Below are positions 6,399 through 7,951 of a stretch of 7,951 nt of DNA, in pieces; the first letter of the stretch is position 1, and each line of letters opens with the position of its first letter. Made by a program: the position numbers and the translations under genes. This DNA is from Actinomycetota bacterium (GTDB lineage Bacteria; Actinomycetota; Actinomycetes; UBA12327), in assembly GCA_003529305.1 (NCBI GenBank), contig DPWC01000064.1, positions 1 through 7,951 on the forward strand, in the 5' to 3' direction. The notes under the pieces are model-generated. The model was not told where the DNA came from, did no database searches, and worked only from the letters and a program-made list of their open reading frames with translations.

Positions 6399-7691
6399 AT
6401 GCGGCAGCGCTCGAGGTTCGTGGCCTCCACGCTGACTTTGGATGTGCTGTGTCTTGTTGTTGCGCTTGTCGCCGCGTCGTTGCGGGTCTACGACACCGTC
6501 GCCCCGACCCAGGCTCGTCTGTTAGCAGGCCAAAACCCCCGCCCGATGCTCGCGCTGTTAGTGCTAGGGGTGGTGTTTGGTTCCTGGATCGCTTTGCGAG
6601 TGATCGATCCGGCCTTGTCCCGGCCTAGCTATGGCCATGCCCTATTGGCACTAGCGATCGCGATTGGTGTCGTGGCTGCGGGCTCTGTGCTGCTGCGTAC
6701 CTATTTCTCGCGGGAATATGTCGTGGTCACCTTGTTGGTGTGGGTGGTTCTGGCACTCGTTCATCGGGGGGTTCGCCGGACAACGCCATGGATCGAGTCC
6801 ATGGTGGTGGTATCCGATGAGCCCTATCTCGTCGAAGACCTTGCGGCCGCTCCTCACGCGCGCGTAGTCGAAGTTCTCGACCCATCGGGAGGATCACCTG
6901 ACGGCAGTCTGCCGCCGGACCTGACGCTGGTGGTTGATCTGCGAGCAGTCTTGAGCGATGACATGGCATCGTTTGTGTCATCCTCAACGCTCGCAGGCCT
7001 TGAAGTACGGCCGATGAGTCAGGCCTATGAAGACCACACCCAGCGCATCCCCTTAGTACATCTGGCGGAAGGCTGGGAAATCAGTGTTCCGCTGGGACGA
7101 CGAGCGGTGTACGAGCCCTTCAAGCGGGCCTTCGAAGTCATCGCCACGATCATCACCGCGCCGCTGTGGCTGGTGTTGATGGTCCTCACAGCGCTGGCCA
7201 TCCGCATTGACTCCGGTGGGCCGGCCCTGTTTACGCAACAGCGGACGGGGCGCGACGGACGACCGTTCACCATTTATAAATTCCGCACCATGGTGGTGGA
7301 TGCGGATCGCGATGGCCCTCGATTCACCGTCAAAGATGATCCGAGGATCACCCGTATCGGCAAGTTCCTGCGGTCCACCCGCCTCGATGAAGTGCCGCAG
7401 CTGATCAATGTGCTCAAAGGTGAGTTAGCGCTCGTGGGCCCGCGGGCCGAGCAGGTGCTATTCGCCGATCAATTCCAAGAGGTGATCCCGTTCTACCGGT
7501 ATCGCCACTTAGTGCGTCCGGGCATTACTGGCTGGGCGCAGGTGAACTCGGGGTATGCCGACAACCTTGAGGCAACGATCGAAAAGCTCACCTATGACCT
7601 CTACTACGTTCGACACATGTCGCCGTGGCTGGACTTGTCCGTTCTCTGGCGCAGTGCTGTCACGGTGGTGTCGGGTCGGGGAGCCCAGTAG
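6399..7691 (+). CDS. Polyprenyl-phosphate hexose-1-phosphate transferase (WbaP/WcaJ-like)
   Basis: Enzymes of this class move a sugar-1-phosphate from a nucleotide sugar to undecaprenyl phosphate at the inner face of the membrane, starting exopolysaccharide, capsule or glycoprotein glycan assembly. The 430-residue product has four predicted N-terminal membrane helices (about 10-28, 50-68, 81-99, 107-122), a soluble middle part (about 130-235), and a C-terminal bacterial sugar transferase domain. That domain has the amphipathic/re-entrant helix with Pro255 (244-270), GRPFTIYKFRTM (287-298), RLDEVPQL (328-335) with the catalytic Asp-Glu pair, LVGPRAE (345-351) and VRPGITGWAQVN (372-383). The sugar cannot be told from sequence. 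Start ATG 6399 has only a weak AGG upstream (6387-6389); GTG 6420 is an alternative with an over-close GAGG. Relatives in this gene order usually have the unrelated WecA/Rfe family here. Confidence 0.9.
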   Translation: MRQRSRFVASTLTLDVLCLVVALVAASLRVYDTVAPTQARLLAGQNPRPMLALLVLGVVFGSWIALRVIDPALSRPSYGHALLALAIAIGVVAAGSVLLRTYFSREYVVVTLLVWVVLALVHRGVRRTTPWIESMVVVSDEPYLVEDLAAAPHARVVEVLDPSGGSPDGSLPPDLTLVVDLRAVLSDDMASFVSSSTLAGLEVRPMSQAYEDHTQRIPLVHLAEGWEISVPLGRRAVYEPFKRAFEVIATIITAPLWLVLMVLTALAIRIDSGGPALFTQQRTGRDGRPFTIYKFRTMVVDADRDGPRFTVKDDPRITRIGKFLRSTRLDEVPQLINVLKGELALVGPRAEQVLFADQFQEVIPFYRYRHLVRPGITGWAQVNSGYADNLEATIEKLTYDLYYVRHMSPWLDLSVLWRSAVTVVSGRGAQ

Positions 7692-7694
7692 CTC

Positions 7695-7951
7695 GTGGTC
7701 AGCGGCACACCGCCCGGCGATAACCCGCGTGAGGCGACTCCTTGGGCGGTAGCCAATCGGATCGTGCTGCGTCGCACGGCACTTGCGCTGACCGGCGTCG
7801 TCACCCTGCTTCTGGTGCTGTGCACCGTCGCATCTGGGTTGCCCGGATTGGTCGGAAGTGCGGTGGGTGTCGTGGCCGTCGCGCTCTTTTTTGGCACTGA
7901 TGTGATCCTGCTGCTGCGATCGGGTTCGACACCGCCGTTGACGCTATTTGC
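7695..7951 (+). CDS. Small membrane protein, probable AtpI-like ATP synthase accessory protein, partial
   Basis: A frame opens at GTG 7695, three bases after the preceding stop, with GGGGAG at 7678-7683 as a possible ribosome binding site, and stays open to the window edge (85 codons plus two bases). The product starts with a polar, Pro-rich stretch (about 1-21), a basic VLRR turn (24-27), a first membrane helix (about 29-47), a second helix (about 51-74) containing ALFFGTD, and then Arg75 and what looks like the approach to a third helix. This fits the small AtpI-like proteins that precede atpB in actinobacteria, which are thought to help assemble the F0 c-ring. The call relies on hydropathy and gene order; residues alone are not diagnostic and the C-terminus is missing. 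Confidence 0.6.
   Translation, partial: MVSGTPPGDNPREATPWAVANRIVLRRTALALTGVVTLLLVLCTVASGLPGLVGSAVGVVAVALFFGTDVILLLRSGSTPPLTLF

Noticed and set aside
5042..6430. 462-codon open frame on the minus strand opposite glyA
   Set aside because: Long antisense frames are common across GC-rich genes; the product has no recognisable domain, and the + strand encodes a complete GlyA with intact catalytic motifs.

Overview
The window reads as a chromosomal housekeeping segment of a high-GC Gram-positive bacterium (Actinomycetota). Three things support this: the GC-rich codon use with GTG starts, a Rho factor with the large low-complexity insertion typical of actinobacteria, and the gene order thrB-rho-rpmE-prfA-prmC-tsaC/sua5-glyA-(lipid-linked sugar transferase)-atpI, which matches the known order in Streptomyces and, without glyA, in Mycobacterium. 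All genes lie on the + strand. I see no phage, IS element, CRISPR array, tRNA or rRNA.

Layout: bases 1-61 hold the last codons of an upstream gene, probably thrB. Bases 62-309 are a C-rich, hairpin-containing leader before rho (310-1974). An 81-base gap holds a stem-loop that looks like an actinobacterial L31 ribosomal leader, followed by rpmE (2056-2271). A strong two-part hairpin with a T-rich tail (2279-2326) ends this block. Then comes a tightly packed run: prfA (2381-3451), prmC (3451-4374, sharing one base with prfA) and a TsaC/Sua5-family gene (4371-5045, sharing four bases with prmC). After 68 bases comes glyA (5114-6388), then a polyprenyl-phosphate hexose-1-phosphate transferase (6399-7691), and three bases later the start of a small two-plus-helix membrane protein (7695 to the window edge) that is probably the AtpI-like protein ahead of the ATP synthase operon.

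How they fit together: most genes serve transcription or translation. Rho ends transcripts, L31 is a ribosomal protein, RF1 releases peptides at UAA/UAG, PrmC methylates the GGQ glutamine of RF1, and the TsaC-like protein belongs to the tRNA t6A pathway. GlyA supplies glycine and one-carbon units. The sugar transferase starts assembly of a lipid-linked glycan at the membrane.

The segment is mostly ordinary. The points that stand out are: a TsaC/Sua5 homologue in which several signature motifs are altered; a PHPT-type (WbaP/WcaJ-like) transferase in the slot where relatives carry the unrelated WecA/Rfe family; a plausible L31 leader; and a structured, C-rich rho leader that could be an autoregulatory site. 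I did not find a convincing undescribed multi-gene system.
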